Below are positions 26,390 through 35,729 of a stretch of 64,000 nt of DNA, piece after piece. Within the stretch, counting starts at the first letter, position 1, and every line of letters starts with the position of its first letter. A program made the translations under genes and the position numbers. The notes beneath the pieces are model-generated. The model saw only the letters and a program-made list of their open reading frames with translations. It was not told the DNA's origin and searched no databases. The DNA comes from Halobacillus mangrovi. Its GTDB lineage: Bacteria > Bacillota > Bacilli > Bacillales > Halobacillaceae. The stretch lies in assembly GCF_002097535.1 (NCBI RefSeq), contig NZ_CP020772.1, forward strand, positions 4,078,698 through 4,142,697, in the 5' to 3' direction.

Positions 26390-29300
26390 TTATTTTGTTA
26401 CCTTATGTTTCACTCTGATTGTCAGTTCACCGTCAGACTTAGCTTTAGTTTTTATCTGAATCGTTTTTTGTTTTTCGTCATATAAGAAAGAATTGTTCTT
26501 AGCTATATTGACTTCTTTTACTGATTCTAGCTTCCTTCCGTTGACTTTAATCCATTTCGGAGCCTCCTCGAATGGCAATTCGACGGTGTAGGTTCGTTTT
26601 TCAACCATTCCTTCATAGGAGCCTTGCCTTTTTCCAATGGTCACCAGCGTCTCATCTTTCTGCTTCTCTGCTGTAATTTCCGTTGTCGCCAATGCCCCCT
26701 CTTCATACTTATAGGTAGACCCATCATCTTCATATAAGGTATACGTAGAAAGATCACCAGACTGATAAGGGTAAATTCTTAAGCTGATCTGTTTATTTGG
26801 CTTTTCCCCTACATACTGAATATCTTCTCCCAGAGGAATGATCGCTCCTTCTTTAACAAACACAGGTGTTTTTTCTAATGGTACGTCGTAGCTGATCGTT
26901 TGTCCCCCTCCATACACCGCTTTCCCATTCCATTCATACCAATTTCCATCTGGAAGGTAGACGTTACGCTCTCTACCTCCCTCTTTATGAACAGGAGCGA
27001 CAAGCAGCGAAGGGCCGAACATCCACTGATCTTTAAGATTGCTAACGTTCGGGTCTGTTTGATAATCAAAAACCAACGGCCTCATTATTGGCAGATTTTT
27101 TTCGGACGTATCTCTGACGGCCGAATAAATATAAGGAAGCAAACGATAACGCTGTCTGATCGCCTCGGTTACAATGGTTTCTGCTTCTTCTCCAAATGCC
27201 CAAGGTTCACGTTCTCCATCTGCTCCATGTGAACGGAAGATTGGCATATAAGCCGCTGATTGCATCCAACGTGTGTACAATTCAGAAGAAGGCACCCCTG
27301 AAAATCCTCCTGCATCGGTCGTAAAATAAGGCATACCTGACATAGATGCTGTAAGTCCAAGCTGCAAGTTGTGAGTCAGCGCCTCCCATGAAGCATTGAC
27401 ATCACCACTCCATAAGGTCGTCCCATATTCGCTGATTCCCGAGAATCCGGAGCGCGCAAGAGACCACACACGTTCATCAGTGTAAGATCTTTGTCCTTCA
27501 TAAAAGGCTTTAGATTCTACTAAAGCATAGACATTCCTAATTTCATCCGCTCTTCCTCCTTGAAAGTGATCACGGATAGGATCTGTTTGTTGTTCTGGTT
27601 CATTCAAATCGATCCACCATCCCTTCGTTCCGGCATCATGAAGAGTTTTGGCTTGTTGAGTGTACCATTTTGCTGCTTCTTCATTGGTAAAATCAACGAG
27701 ACCGCCACCTCCGTACCAGGCTGGGTATGTGATCGTTCGATTTGAAGTGTCCTGAACAAAGTAGCCTTTATCATCAGCCTCACTATAATTATTGGCAGTT
27801 GACTCAATGTAAGGATCTACAATAGGAGTGACTTTTACACCTTTATCAGCTAATTGCTTAAGGTGATCTTCAGGATTCGAAAAAGCACCCGACCAAGTAA
27901 AATCAAAATATTGATCCTCTTTCGCCCAGTAAACATCCAGAATCAGCCCATCCATAGGAATGGCTTTGTCTCTAAAGGTACTTGCAATTTGATTCACTTC
28001 CTCCCAGCTTTTATATCCGAATCTCGATTGAATATAGCCGAGCGACCATTGTGGAGGTAAAGGAGGCTCTCCTGTCAGCTCTCCAAAGGAGTCCATCACT
28101 TGAGGAAAATCTGGTCCAGCCATGAAATAGTAGACCATTTCTCCGTTTGGAGCATAGAAGGAATAGGCTGACTTATTATCTTTTCCTAGATCAAATTGAG
28201 CGTTCTGATGGGTATTATCAAAATACACTCCATAACCGTTTGTGGAGGTCAAAAAAGTTCCTGAAATATCAGAGGTATTTCCTCCAAGACCATCAACCAT
28301 GGAATTATTCATCGTAATTGTTGTCCCTCGCTTATCGAGCTCTTTAGTGTGACGATCCATTCCCAGTCCATAAAGGTGCTCATCAGCATTTAATTCAAAA
28401 ATTTGATATACGCCTTTATACTGATCATACCCAAGACCTCCATCTGTTTGATCTTGGGTGAGTAAGGTTTTATTATGACGGTCATAGTAGGCAAGACGGA
28501 AAGGGTTCTTATAAGCCCTTACCGTCAGTTCTTCTGTGGAAATTTTATAATAATTTTTTTCATCGGTAATACGATACAGAGCCTTTGCTTTTTCATTATC
28601 CACTACATAAGACTTTTTCTTAGAAAATGTTCCTGTCGGCTCCATCCAAACACGGGCGATTCCGTCCTTTAAAAAAGACAATCTTACGGCTGACTGGTCT
28701 TCCATATGGAAGGTGATTTCACTATCCTTTTCTAAATAAGGGCTTGAAGTATCCAGTGAGGGTAGAGTAGTAACCTGCGGCTGCTGTAGATCTGCTTTAA
28801 CTATTTCAAGCTTTTCAATATCAAGAAGGCTTCCGTTCTCTCCTTCCAGAGAGGCGCCGACTTTAACCACTTCATTCGCCTCAACTGAGATAAGGGTCGT
28901 TCCCACAGAATCCCAGTTGCTAGTTGATATCTCCTCAGACTCCTTTCCACCACCGTAAGACACATAGATTTCTGCTTGCTTTGCTGTTTCGCTTTTTCTT
29001 GCCTTCGCTCTTACCGTATAGTCTCCTTCAGGAAGTGTGACGTACTGCCACACTTCAGATTTACCGGCTAACCGAGCAAATGATGACCCATTTTCAGCTT
29101 CCATAGAAGTACGATTCAATGCAGAGGATGTCCAACCTTCTACTCCTATTTCAAAACCTGAATTGGAAAGATATTTTATCGAGGTCTCATCTCCAACTTT
29201 CTCTATCTTCACATCATCGATTTGAAAAGAAGTATTTTCAGGTGCTACCGTGTAGAATCCTATATCCAGTTGACCGCTCGTGACCTCAAAAGTCTGAGTG

Positions 29301-31444
29301 ATTTCTTTCCACTGAAACTCAGGTTGTTCTGGTTTTATATCTACATTAATTTGGTCACTGCCATGCTCAGATACTTCCATTCGTGCGATGTTGCCAGCAC
29401 TTTCGAATGTCGGGTCATTATAAGGCTGCAATTTCACCCAGGCACTTACTTTATATTCTCCATTTTCAATCCCTTTCAGCTTCTGATGGATACTGGCCTG
29501 GTAAGGTTCCGACTTATAAAAATAATGCTTCGATCCCTCATGAGCGTCTTCCGTGTTTACCCCCGTCCAGGCATTGTCAGGGTTCCAAACATCCCAGCCA
29601 GTATGGTCTCCCATTTCAAAATCTCCGTTAGTCAGGATTACTTCTGGATGGAGGAGCTCGATATAATCCAGGTGCAGTTCTCCCTCATCCCCTGCACTAT
29701 TCTTCACAGTAACCAGGTTTTCTCCTTCTTCCAATTGGAAAGTGGCCTGTTTGCCTTTCCAAGTATCCCAGTCATTTGTCGATTCGAACGTTACTGACTG
29801 GTTTTGTTCATTGACCACTAACGTTTTTGTAGAAGGATTATCTGATCCATTGGCATAACGAAAGTTCAAGGTGTAATCACCAGCGGTTGGAACAGAAATA
29901 GCCACGGTTACAGAAGCATCGGGTTGGTCCATGTTTTCAATATAACCAAAACTATTAAAACCTTGTTGCTCGTTATTGAAATAAGCACCCTGTTGATAGG
30001 AAGCTACTTCAGTTTCATATTTTTTATTCGCAGATCGAGGTACGACCTTGACCATGCTTGTATCGTGTGGAGTTAAAGAGGCTTTGTGATTGTAACGATA
30101 TCCAATATCTTCATGAGCCCACAAGTCTCTCACATACGCTTCTGTCTCGAGACCCAATTCCTTAGAAAAATCTACGGAAAGTTCTTTTCTTACATCCGAT
30201 CGGTTAAACAAGCCGACCACCCATGCCCCATCGGGTAACTGCCCAAGCCAGCGTTCACTATCACGACTACTAAACTTGTAATGATCGTTATTATAAAAAA
30301 TCGGCTTCCCTGCTAATCCTTGCTGATTCAGTTCAATAAGCTCTGAGTTTTGATAGAAATGCGCATCTTCTCCAATGGTGTCGAACTGATCGGCAATCGC
30401 AATCGGGGAACCTGCCATTGTGAAGAGGGAGACAGCCGTTTTCTTTTCTTCCTCTTCAAACTCTCCTGTGAATGTATTCATACGCAGAAAATCTCCATCG
30501 AGAATCATAGAGTTACGTCCGGACACATCGGCAAATCCGGTGAAGCCTTGGAATGGGTTCGCCCATTGCGACCATGTATCCGTCCACTCCTGACGTCTCC
30601 CACTGATGTGATCCCATCCTCCATGGAAAACATCTTCATCAATACGAATCATATCTCCGTACTTGAGTTCCAGTTCCGCATGGTTTTTCAAGTGGGGCAT
30701 AACTAAACTTAATGTCATGTCATCTCCTGCCGCTTCTTCCATCCATCTAAGGGCGGTTTCATAGTTTTCACGCCCATGAGCAATTCCTACATCTCCTATA
30801 CTTTTATCTGTCCCCGTTTCATACCAGGAAAGAAAATCGACTCGCAAGAATTTGGCGCCTTGCTCTTTAAAATAATTTACATAGCCCTGCACAAATTCTT
30901 TCGCCCCATCTTTTGTAACGTCCACCCAGTATAACGAGGTGTCTTGCCCCCCGTTAAAACGGTCCCCTTCCGTGACAATGTCTTTAATCATAATATCCGG
31001 TCTCCCGATGACCGTCGCATTTTCATTATTCACAGCTGCCGGCGTCACCCATAAAGGATTATAATAGATTCCCAGATTCATTCCTTTGCTCTCGATATAG
31101 TCCGCCCAATATTTCCAGTCATGTTCCCAAGAATCGTTGTGAGAGATGATGTACCCATTTTCCGTATGTTTGGTTGAGCCTTCGATCCATCCATCTGTAC
31201 TCATCATGTCATACCCGTAGGGTTGAAAGTTCTCGGCCATCCAATCAATATTCTGCTTCCATCGATTCTCGGGTAAATAAGTATTATTGGTAAATTGATG
31301 TTCGTAAGAAATCCAATAAAGAGGGCCCGATCCTTTCGCCGTCCCAGGGCTTTCCCGTGCTTCCACATGAGTGATCCCAAAAATCAAAATGAAAAATAAA
31401 GACCAAACACACAATGAATTCCTCAGGCTTCTTGAGTGCATCAC
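26390..31444 (-). CDS. Secreted GH27 (isomalto-dextranase-like)-CBM-GH31 fusion enzyme
   Basis: 1684 aa exported multidomain hydrolase. Signal peptide 1-29. GH27 barrel and sandwich about 38-470, resembling Arthrobacter isomalto-dextranase (PENRWKQNIDWMAENF, MSTDGWIEGST, LGIYYNPLWV); candidate nucleophile Asp203 (FLRVDFLSW) and acid/base Asp271 (R-x3-D). CBM35-like module ~475-598. Two CBM_4_9-like sandwiches ~602-748 (NGDFEMGDHTGW) and ~755-885 (NSGFEIGVEGW). GH31 unit ~890-1684 with nucleophile Asp1279 (GWWIDLNEPE) and acid/base Asp1348 (LWSGDVNASW). Both catalytic sets look intact. Likely action: release of isomaltose from dextran and splitting or transfer of alpha-1,6-glucosides in one secreted protein. 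It follows the ROK gene by 25 bp, in one operon. Confidence 0.9.
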   Translation of the reverse strand: MMHSRSLRNSLCVWSLFFILIFGITHVEARESPGTAKGSGPLYWISYEHQFTNNTYLPENRWKQNIDWMAENFQPYGYDMMSTDGWIEGSTKHTENGYIISHNDSWEHDWKYWADYIESKGMNLGIYYNPLWVTPAAVNNENATVIGRPDIMIKDIVTEGDRFNGGQDTSLYWVDVTKDGAKEFVQGYVNYFKEQGAKFLRVDFLSWYETGTDKSIGDVGIAHGRENYETALRWMEEAAGDDMTLSLVMPHLKNHAELELKYGDMIRIDEDVFHGGWDHISGRRQEWTDTWSQWANPFQGFTGFADVSGRNSMILDGDFLRMNTFTGEFEEEEKKTAVSLFTMAGSPIAIADQFDTIGEDAHFYQNSELIELNQQGLAGKPIFYNNDHYKFSSRDSERWLGQLPDGAWVVGLFNRSDVRKELSVDFSKELGLETEAYVRDLWAHEDIGYRYNHKASLTPHDTSMVKVVPRSANKKYETEVASYQQGAYFNNEQQGFNSFGYIENMDQPDASVTVAISVPTAGDYTLNFRYANGSDNPSTKTLVVNEQNQSVTFESTNDWDTWKGKQATFQLEEGENLVTVKNSAGDEGELHLDYIELLHPEVILTNGDFEMGDHTGWDVWNPDNAWTGVNTEDAHEGSKHYFYKSEPYQASIHQKLKGIENGEYKVSAWVKLQPYNDPTFESAGNIARMEVSEHGSDQINVDIKPEQPEFQWKEITQTFEVTSGQLDIGFYTVAPENTSFQIDDVKIEKVGDETSIKYLSNSGFEIGVEGWTSSALNRTSMEAENGSSFARLAGKSEVWQYVTLPEGDYTVRAKARKSETAKQAEIYVSYGGGKESEEISTSNWDSVGTTLISVEANEVVKVGASLEGENGSLLDIEKLEIVKADLQQPQVTTLPSLDTSSPYLEKDSEITFHMEDQSAVRLSFLKDGIARVWMEPTGTFSKKKSYVVDNEKAKALYRITDEKNYYKISTEELTVRAYKNPFRLAYYDRHNKTLLTQDQTDGGLGYDQYKGVYQIFELNADEHLYGLGMDRHTKELDKRGTTITMNNSMVDGLGGNTSDISGTFLTSTNGYGVYFDNTHQNAQFDLGKDNKSAYSFYAPNGEMVYYFMAGPDFPQVMDSFGELTGEPPLPPQWSLGYIQSRFGYKSWEEVNQIASTFRDKAIPMDGLILDVYWAKEDQYFDFTWSGAFSNPEDHLKQLADKGVKVTPIVDPYIESTANNYSEADDKGYFVQDTSNRTITYPAWYGGGGLVDFTNEEAAKWYTQQAKTLHDAGTKGWWIDLNEPEQQTDPIRDHFQGGRADEIRNVYALVESKAFYEGQRSYTDERVWSLARSGFSGISEYGTTLWSGDVNASWEALTHNLQLGLTASMSGMPYFTTDAGGFSGVPSSELYTRWMQSAAYMPIFRSHGADGEREPWAFGEEAETIVTEAIRQRYRLLPYIYSAVRDTSEKNLPIMRPLVFDYQTDPNVSNLKDQWMFGPSLLVAPVHKEGGRERNVYLPDGNWYEWNGKAVYGGGQTISYDVPLEKTPVFVKEGAIIPLGEDIQYVGEKPNKQISLRIYPYQSGDLSTYTLYEDDGSTYKYEEGALATTEITAEKQKDETLVTIGKRQGSYEGMVEKRTYTVELPFEEAPKWIKVNGRKLESVKEVNIAKNNSFLYDEKQKTIQIKTKAKSDGELTIRVKHKVTK

Positions 31445-31469
31445 TAAAAGTTCCTCCTTTTATAGTCCT

Positions 31470-32684
31470 TTATGAGAGAAGTAAACGACTTTCCTCATTG
31501 ATGGGGTGCTCGAACCAATGATCAATCGCTTGTAAAGCTGCTCCTTGCACCCAAGCGTCATCTCCTAACTTGGAGACTTGGAATGTGACTTCACATCCAG
31601 CTTTTGAAAAGAAGTTATCCGATGCTACGTCAAGGGTGTAAGTCATAAAGAAATCCTCTGCGACTAAACCTTCGCCAATGAATATGACAGCAGAAGGGTT
31701 AAATACGTTGATACAGTTTAAAACCCCGATCCCGAGGTTCTCCCCCAGCTTCCTTAAAAGATGTTTAGCTAGTGGATCTCCTGAACGTGCAGCTGAAGTC
31801 ACTTGTTTAAAACCTAAATTCGCTTCACGGAGGGAGCTTTCTGGATAAAGGTGTTTGATTTGCCTACCTTCCGATTCTAGAAATCGTTCAGAAGCGTGCA
31901 TTTCAAGACAACCTTTCTGGCCGCAATGACAGCGGTATCCACCCTGCTTGATCACCATATGGCCAACTTCACCAGCCCCGCCATGATGACCAGCATATAC
32001 GTTCCCATTCAAAAAAAGAGAGGCCCCTACACCCGCTCCTATCGAAATGCACAAAAAATCATCTAATTCTTTTCCATAACCAAATTTGTGCTCAGCTTTT
32101 GTGTAAGCGTTTACATTATTGTCGATAAAAATAGGCACGTTGAACGCTTCCCACATTTTTTTGCGAACTTCTACTTGTTCCCAGCCAAGTAAGGTCGATC
32201 GAATAACTTTTCCTTGTTTGTTATTAATTAACCCTGATGCAGCAATCCCTATGCCAATCATTTTACTTGCAGGAATTTTTGTTTCTTGAATGATTCGATG
32301 AATAAGATGCACGATGGTATGTAGCAAGGTTTCTGGTGGGGTGGTCCTTTTAAAAGGAAGCGTGTGTTTACAAAGAATATGTGCATTAAGATTTGTACTA
32401 GCCACAATGACTTGGGATTCCTCAATTTTTACCCCAAAAGCATATCCATAGTCTTCGTTGAAGGATAGTAAAGTCGCTTTCCTTCCCCCTGTTGAATTCG
32501 CTGTTCCTTTTTCGAAAACCAAACCGGCTGATAGCAGATCCTCTGTAATATAAGTCACCGTAGATAAACCTAAATTCAGTGCTTTGGATATCTCAGTTCG
32601 ACTAATCGGTTGGTGGGTACGAATGGTAGAAACCACGTGAGAACGATTCAATTCTTTTATCAGTGCTTTATTTCCTACTCGCAT
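31470..32684 (-). CDS. ROK family transcriptional repressor (XylR/NagC-like)
   Basis: 404 aa regulator. N-terminal winged helix (ISRTEISKALNLGLSTVTYITEDLLSAG), then a sugar-kinase-like ROK domain with GIGIAASGLIN, the sugar-binding IDNNVNAYTKAE and GAGVGASL, and the zinc site His242, Cys252, Cys254 and Cys259 (CHCGQKGC). ROK repressors bind a mono- or disaccharide and leave their operator. AAGGAGG precedes the ATG. As the first gene of the operon with the GH27-GH31 enzyme it most likely controls it and itself in response to glucose, isomaltose or a related sugar. Confidence 0.93.
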   Translation of the reverse strand: MRVGNKALIKELNRSHVVSTIRTHQPISRTEISKALNLGLSTVTYITEDLLSAGLVFEKGTANSTGGRKATLLSFNEDYGYAFGVKIEESQVIVASTNLNAHILCKHTLPFKRTTPPETLLHTIVHLIHRIIQETKIPASKMIGIGIAASGLINNKQGKVIRSTLLGWEQVEVRKKMWEAFNVPIFIDNNVNAYTKAEHKFGYGKELDDFLCISIGAGVGASLFLNGNVYAGHHGGAGEVGHMVIKQGGYRCHCGQKGCLEMHASERFLESEGRQIKHLYPESSLREANLGFKQVTSAARSGDPLAKHLLRKLGENLGIGVLNCINVFNPSAVIFIGEGLVAEDFFMTYTLDVASDNFFSKAGCEVTFQVSKLGDDAWVQGAALQAIDHWFEHPINEESRLLLS

Positions 32685-32712
32685 TTCAAGCCTCCTTTTT
32701 TCTTTGATCTTA

Positions 32713-32737
32713 ACTTACTTCATTCAATGAAACAAGT
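32713..32737. promoter_or_regulatory. ROK operator palindrome
   Basis: Two 12-base arms, ACTTACTTCATT and AATGAAACAAGT, around a central C match at 10 of 12 positions. The 12-1-12 layout between the -10 box and the regulator start is the geometry of XylR-type operators. Confidence 0.65.
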
Positions 32738-32755
32738 AATTATCTAAAAATTCAG

Positions 32756-32761
32756 ATTATA
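32756..32761 (-). promoter_or_regulatory. -10 box of the ROK/GH27-GH31 operon
   Basis: TATAAT on the minus strand, 18 bp upstream of the palindrome. No good -35 element is visible at 17-18 bp, so an activator or weak basal activity is possible. Confidence 0.45.
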
Positions 32762-32814
32762 TAACAAAACCTTTCATTTTTCGCTAACTTTTAAAGTCTA
32801 CCGGGTAAAAAAAG

Positions 32815-32838
32815 AGAAGGTCTATAGTATAGACCTTC
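32815..32838 (-). terminator. Terminator of the small hypothetical gene
   Basis: GAAGGTCTA/TAGACCTTC stem flanked by an A run, i.e. a T run on the minus strand. Confidence 0.85.
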
Positions 32839-32841
32839 TCC

Positions 32842-33063
32842 TTACTTTTCACTGTATTCACATAAATAACGGTAACACTGTTCAAGTGTACTCACACAAT
32901 CGTGAATGCCCTCACTCTCAATTTCATAAAGGTCATAATCGTTTTTCGTAATCGTAAAAGGCGATATGTGTACGACGTTTTGGGCTTGAGAAAACTTCTG
33001 AAGCTCTACGTATATGGGATCCCATTCATCCTCCAACAACTCAAAACAGCTCGCCTGTTCCAC
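32842..33063 (-). CDS. Small hypothetical protein
   Basis: About 73 aa, acidic, with three cysteines (ASCFELLEDEWD, GIHDCVSTLEQCYRYLCEY). No domain recognised. GTG at 33063 has a GAGGGAG site nine bases upstream; a GTG at 33096 would add 11 residues but has no ribosome site. It is followed by a good terminator, which supports a real gene. It may be cotranscribed with the carbonic-anhydrase-like gene 67 bp upstream. Confidence 0.6.
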   Translation of the reverse strand: MEQASCFELLEDEWDPIYVELQKFSQAQNVVHISPFTITKNDYDLYEIESEGIHDCVSTLEQCYRYLCEYSEK

Positions 33064-33130
33064 ATTCCATCGCTCCCTCGTGCGAAAATTTATCACCTAA
33101 TTATTTTCGCTATACGAGTGACGTTTTCCT

Positions 33131-33514
33131 TTATTCAGAAATGACTTCTACTTCCCAGCTTTCATTCACATACAATCCGATGACGGTAACAGAAGGCTCC
33201 CATGAACGAATGATTTCTAATGATTTTTTCGTTTGCGCAACTTTTTCATTTTTGCCGATAGGATTTCCTGCACAGTCATGGTGACCGACAACAGCTACGA
33301 CTTCTGAGCCGTGTTTTTCTGTAGAAATGTTAACTTTTGACTTCATAGACTCAAGTCCTTCTTCTGTTCCGTTTAAAATAAAATGGTTCGGACCAGCCTC
33401 TGTAATCATGTCTATGTACTCGACCTGATAGTTTTCTTTCATCCAATGAATGACCGGAAGCTGGACTCTCCCATCCATACAGTTGATTGCTGTTGCAAAT
33501 GTTGCTTTTGACAT
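33131..33514 (-). CDS. Small beta-carbonic-anhydrase-like zinc protein
   Basis: 127 aa. The beta-carbonic anhydrase metal motif is present: Cys12-x-Asp14-x-Arg16 (NCMDGR) and His78-x2-Cys81 (GHHDCAGNP). It is much shorter than ordinary beta enzymes (~190 aa), so it belongs to the compact group often annotated only as carbonic-anhydrase-related. It could hydrate CO2 or act on another small substrate; activity is not shown by the sequence. AGGAGG site before the ATG. Confidence 0.75.
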   Translation of the reverse strand: MSKATFATAINCMDGRVQLPVIHWMKENYQVEYIDMITEAGPNHFILNGTEEGLESMKSKVNISTEKHGSEVVAVVGHHDCAGNPIGKNEKVAQTKKSLEIIRSWEPSVTVIGLYVNESWEVEVISE

Positions 33515-33584
33515 TTCGATTACCTCCTAAAAATATTGTTTCTGTTATTTTATCATAAATGAATAAAAATCGAGGAATAGTAAC

Positions 33585-33607
33585 AGCCCCCTAAACTTAG
33601 GGGGCTT
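33585..33607 (-). terminator. Terminator of the large membrane-protein gene
   Basis: Stem AGCCCCCTAA/TTAGGGGGCT with 2-base loop, followed by a mixed T/A tract in both directions. Confidence 0.8.
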
Positions 33608-33616
33608 AAAATTTTA

Positions 33617-35326
33617 TTAATTAATTCCTTCAATTTGCATCTCTTCTACAGTAGCGGTTTCGTTATCGCGGATTCTCGCCTGCATCTCTACTTTGTCGCC
33701 TTCTCTTAAGAAAATAGCTAGAGGTGCTTTACTCGTATTAACCGTGTAAATCGTCGTTTCTCCTTGTAATAAGAATTGGACAGATTGCCGCGCCTCTGTG
33801 GAAGTGACGAGCACACGATTGATAACCCCGCTTTTCTCTGTCAGCTCTACCCCGCCGCTGCCTTCAACAGTGCTCGGGTCCTGGGCAAGCTGCAAGCGGT
33901 AGGCATTTAAGGTTTGCTTCGCAGTATCTCCGAACACGGCAAAATCTGAATCGGATGCTTTTATATAAGCATATTGTTTAAATAACCCATTAGGATCAAG
34001 AACGTTTACAATCCAAGTCGGATGACCATCGACGTTATACAATACTGGCATTGAACCAGTCCAATTCTTTTCTGGAAACTCTTTATTGACGATTTGTTTC
34101 GCTCCTTTACTATCCATGATTCCATTGTTCTTCTGACCATTATAGTAGGTGAGCGCTCCTGTTCTAGCATGGATTAACGTGTACCCGAGCGCCGAATCAA
34201 TATTTTCCTTCGGAGAAGCCATGTCTGTAAAGTAATACATTTCGCCTTCCTCACTGAAAATTGGAGTTACACTGCTTTCTGTACCAGATTCATTCGGGAT
34301 CTTCACATCTTTCTTACCAAAAATAGAATTCAGCCATCCATGAACATATTTACCAAAGTACTCATTTTCAAGTGCAGCCAACTCAGAGCTCACTGAACCT
34401 TCTATAAATTCAGGGGCTTCACTGGCATCATAAGTATCCACATTCCCCGTCACTGGATCAACGACTGCCACCTTAATTTGGTTCATGTCAGGACGGTTGG
34501 AGAAAAACAGCGGCTTATAAATCGTCTGGATGTACCAGGGTTTCCCTTCATCGTCGATTTCTATCTGGGCTTCCCCGCTTTGAATGTAGTTCGGGTGCTT
34601 GCCATAAACGGCACGTTGAACATTATGGTGGAAGTAACTTGAGTTGGTGTACCTCATTTTACTTTCAATAAACTCAGGCTGGGCATTCACGTTCGTTGCC
34701 GGAATCGAGAAGTAGCCTTCGGTTTCATTTCCTCGGATATATCTCCAAAAGCTAGTGAATTCAACTGGTGCGATATAGACAATCTCTTCTCCAACTCGCT
34801 GAGCCTGTAGTTTTCCTAAATCATAAAACTGGGTATTCGGCACAACACTCATAGCTTTTTGCACCTTATTCCTGGCCGATTCTGGTGCCACTGAAATCGG
34901 TGTGTTTTCTTCATTTAGGGGTCTGGCTTCCTCTTCTTCGGATTTTGAAATCGAATCATAGGTTTCACCAAGAGCAACAATGCTGTATAAAAACACACCA
35001 ATGATAGCAAGCGCTACAACAACGGCGATGCCTCCCGTCCATGAGCGGAAGGACGTTTTAGCATTGACAGGTACTCTTGCTCCAGCGTAGATGAGTGGTA
35101 CTAAGAGGATCGCCACAATCGTGTTTAAGATCAATAAGTTGGGGAGCGTGATCGTCGGCAGGAAAATGTAGACGAATACGATCATGATAATGGCCCCGAA
35201 AATAAATAATCCAATCGCATTCTTCATGATCAGTTTGCGCCTCATTGGATTTTTCATATAGGCGATGATAGCCAATAGAAAATACAGAATAAACGATAAG
35301 ATCGTTGTAGTTAAAATTCCAATCAT
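33617..35326 (-). CDS. Large membrane-anchored protein of unknown function
   Basis: 569 aa. Four predicted transmembrane segments near the N-terminus (about 2-24, 36-56, 63-84 and 98-120) are followed by a ~440-residue part that should face outside. That part has repeated sections of PepSY-like character (LIHARTGALTYYNG; KGAKQIVNKEFPEKNWTGSM; LYNVDGHPTWIVNVLD), suggesting peptidase-inhibitor-like folds. The last ~70 residues look like a small beta-barrel. GGAGAG site before the ATG. Single gene with its own terminator. I do not recognise a named family. Confidence 0.75.
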   Translation of the reverse strand: MIGILTTTILSFILYFLLAIIAYMKNPMRRKLIMKNAIGLFIFGAIIMIVFVYIFLPTITLPNLLILNTIVAILLVPLIYAGARVPVNAKTSFRSWTGGIAVVVALAIIGVFLYSIVALGETYDSISKSEEEEARPLNEENTPISVAPESARNKVQKAMSVVPNTQFYDLGKLQAQRVGEEIVYIAPVEFTSFWRYIRGNETEGYFSIPATNVNAQPEFIESKMRYTNSSYFHHNVQRAVYGKHPNYIQSGEAQIEIDDEGKPWYIQTIYKPLFFSNRPDMNQIKVAVVDPVTGNVDTYDASEAPEFIEGSVSSELAALENEYFGKYVHGWLNSIFGKKDVKIPNESGTESSVTPIFSEEGEMYYFTDMASPKENIDSALGYTLIHARTGALTYYNGQKNNGIMDSKGAKQIVNKEFPEKNWTGSMPVLYNVDGHPTWIVNVLDPNGLFKQYAYIKASDSDFAVFGDTAKQTLNAYRLQLAQDPSTVEGSGGVELTEKSGVINRVLVTSTEARQSVQFLLQGETTIYTVNTSKAPLAIFLREGDKVEMQARIRDNETATVEEMQIEGIN

Positions 35327-35504
35327 TTCTCTCTCTCCTATTTATGTGATGTCTTATTTACGTTATGAAACTCAAGTTCGTTTCATTAATTTTATTATCA
35401 GAGGTTTTGATGAGGCTACCTTCTTTCAATTAAACCATCTTATCCTGAAAACTTAGTTTCGTTGCTTAGGTAGGGATGTTTCCGTACCTAGTACCAAACT
35501 AGGC

Positions 35505-35618
35505 GTTCGGGTAAATTGCTCGCTTGCCATGGGGACGGAAAGCCTCCTCAGTTTGCCAACCTGTTGGGGCTTACCAGCCATAACATTCCCGAAGTAGTCA
35601 CACCATTTCCCCTTTCAC
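35505..35618 (+). repeat. Hairpin repeat unit B1 (degenerate)
   Basis: Same family and orientation as A1: core GCCTCCTCAGTTTG and TTGGGGCTTACCAGCCATAA. It is more diverged, with only weak pairing of the outer arms. Confidence 0.65.
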
Positions 35619-35729
35619 TTTACATTTATTTAAGTAAACGAAAACACCATATAAGGATTATCAACTCAGCAGCTGTTTGGATGTAGAAGGCATGCGAATG
35701 TTAAAGGGTCCGTTAACTTCTTGACAGCA

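Noticed and set aside
29222..29797. 191-codon frame opposite the GH27-GH31 gene
   Set aside because: Antisense shadow of a long gene whose two glycosidase domains and signal peptide are certain.
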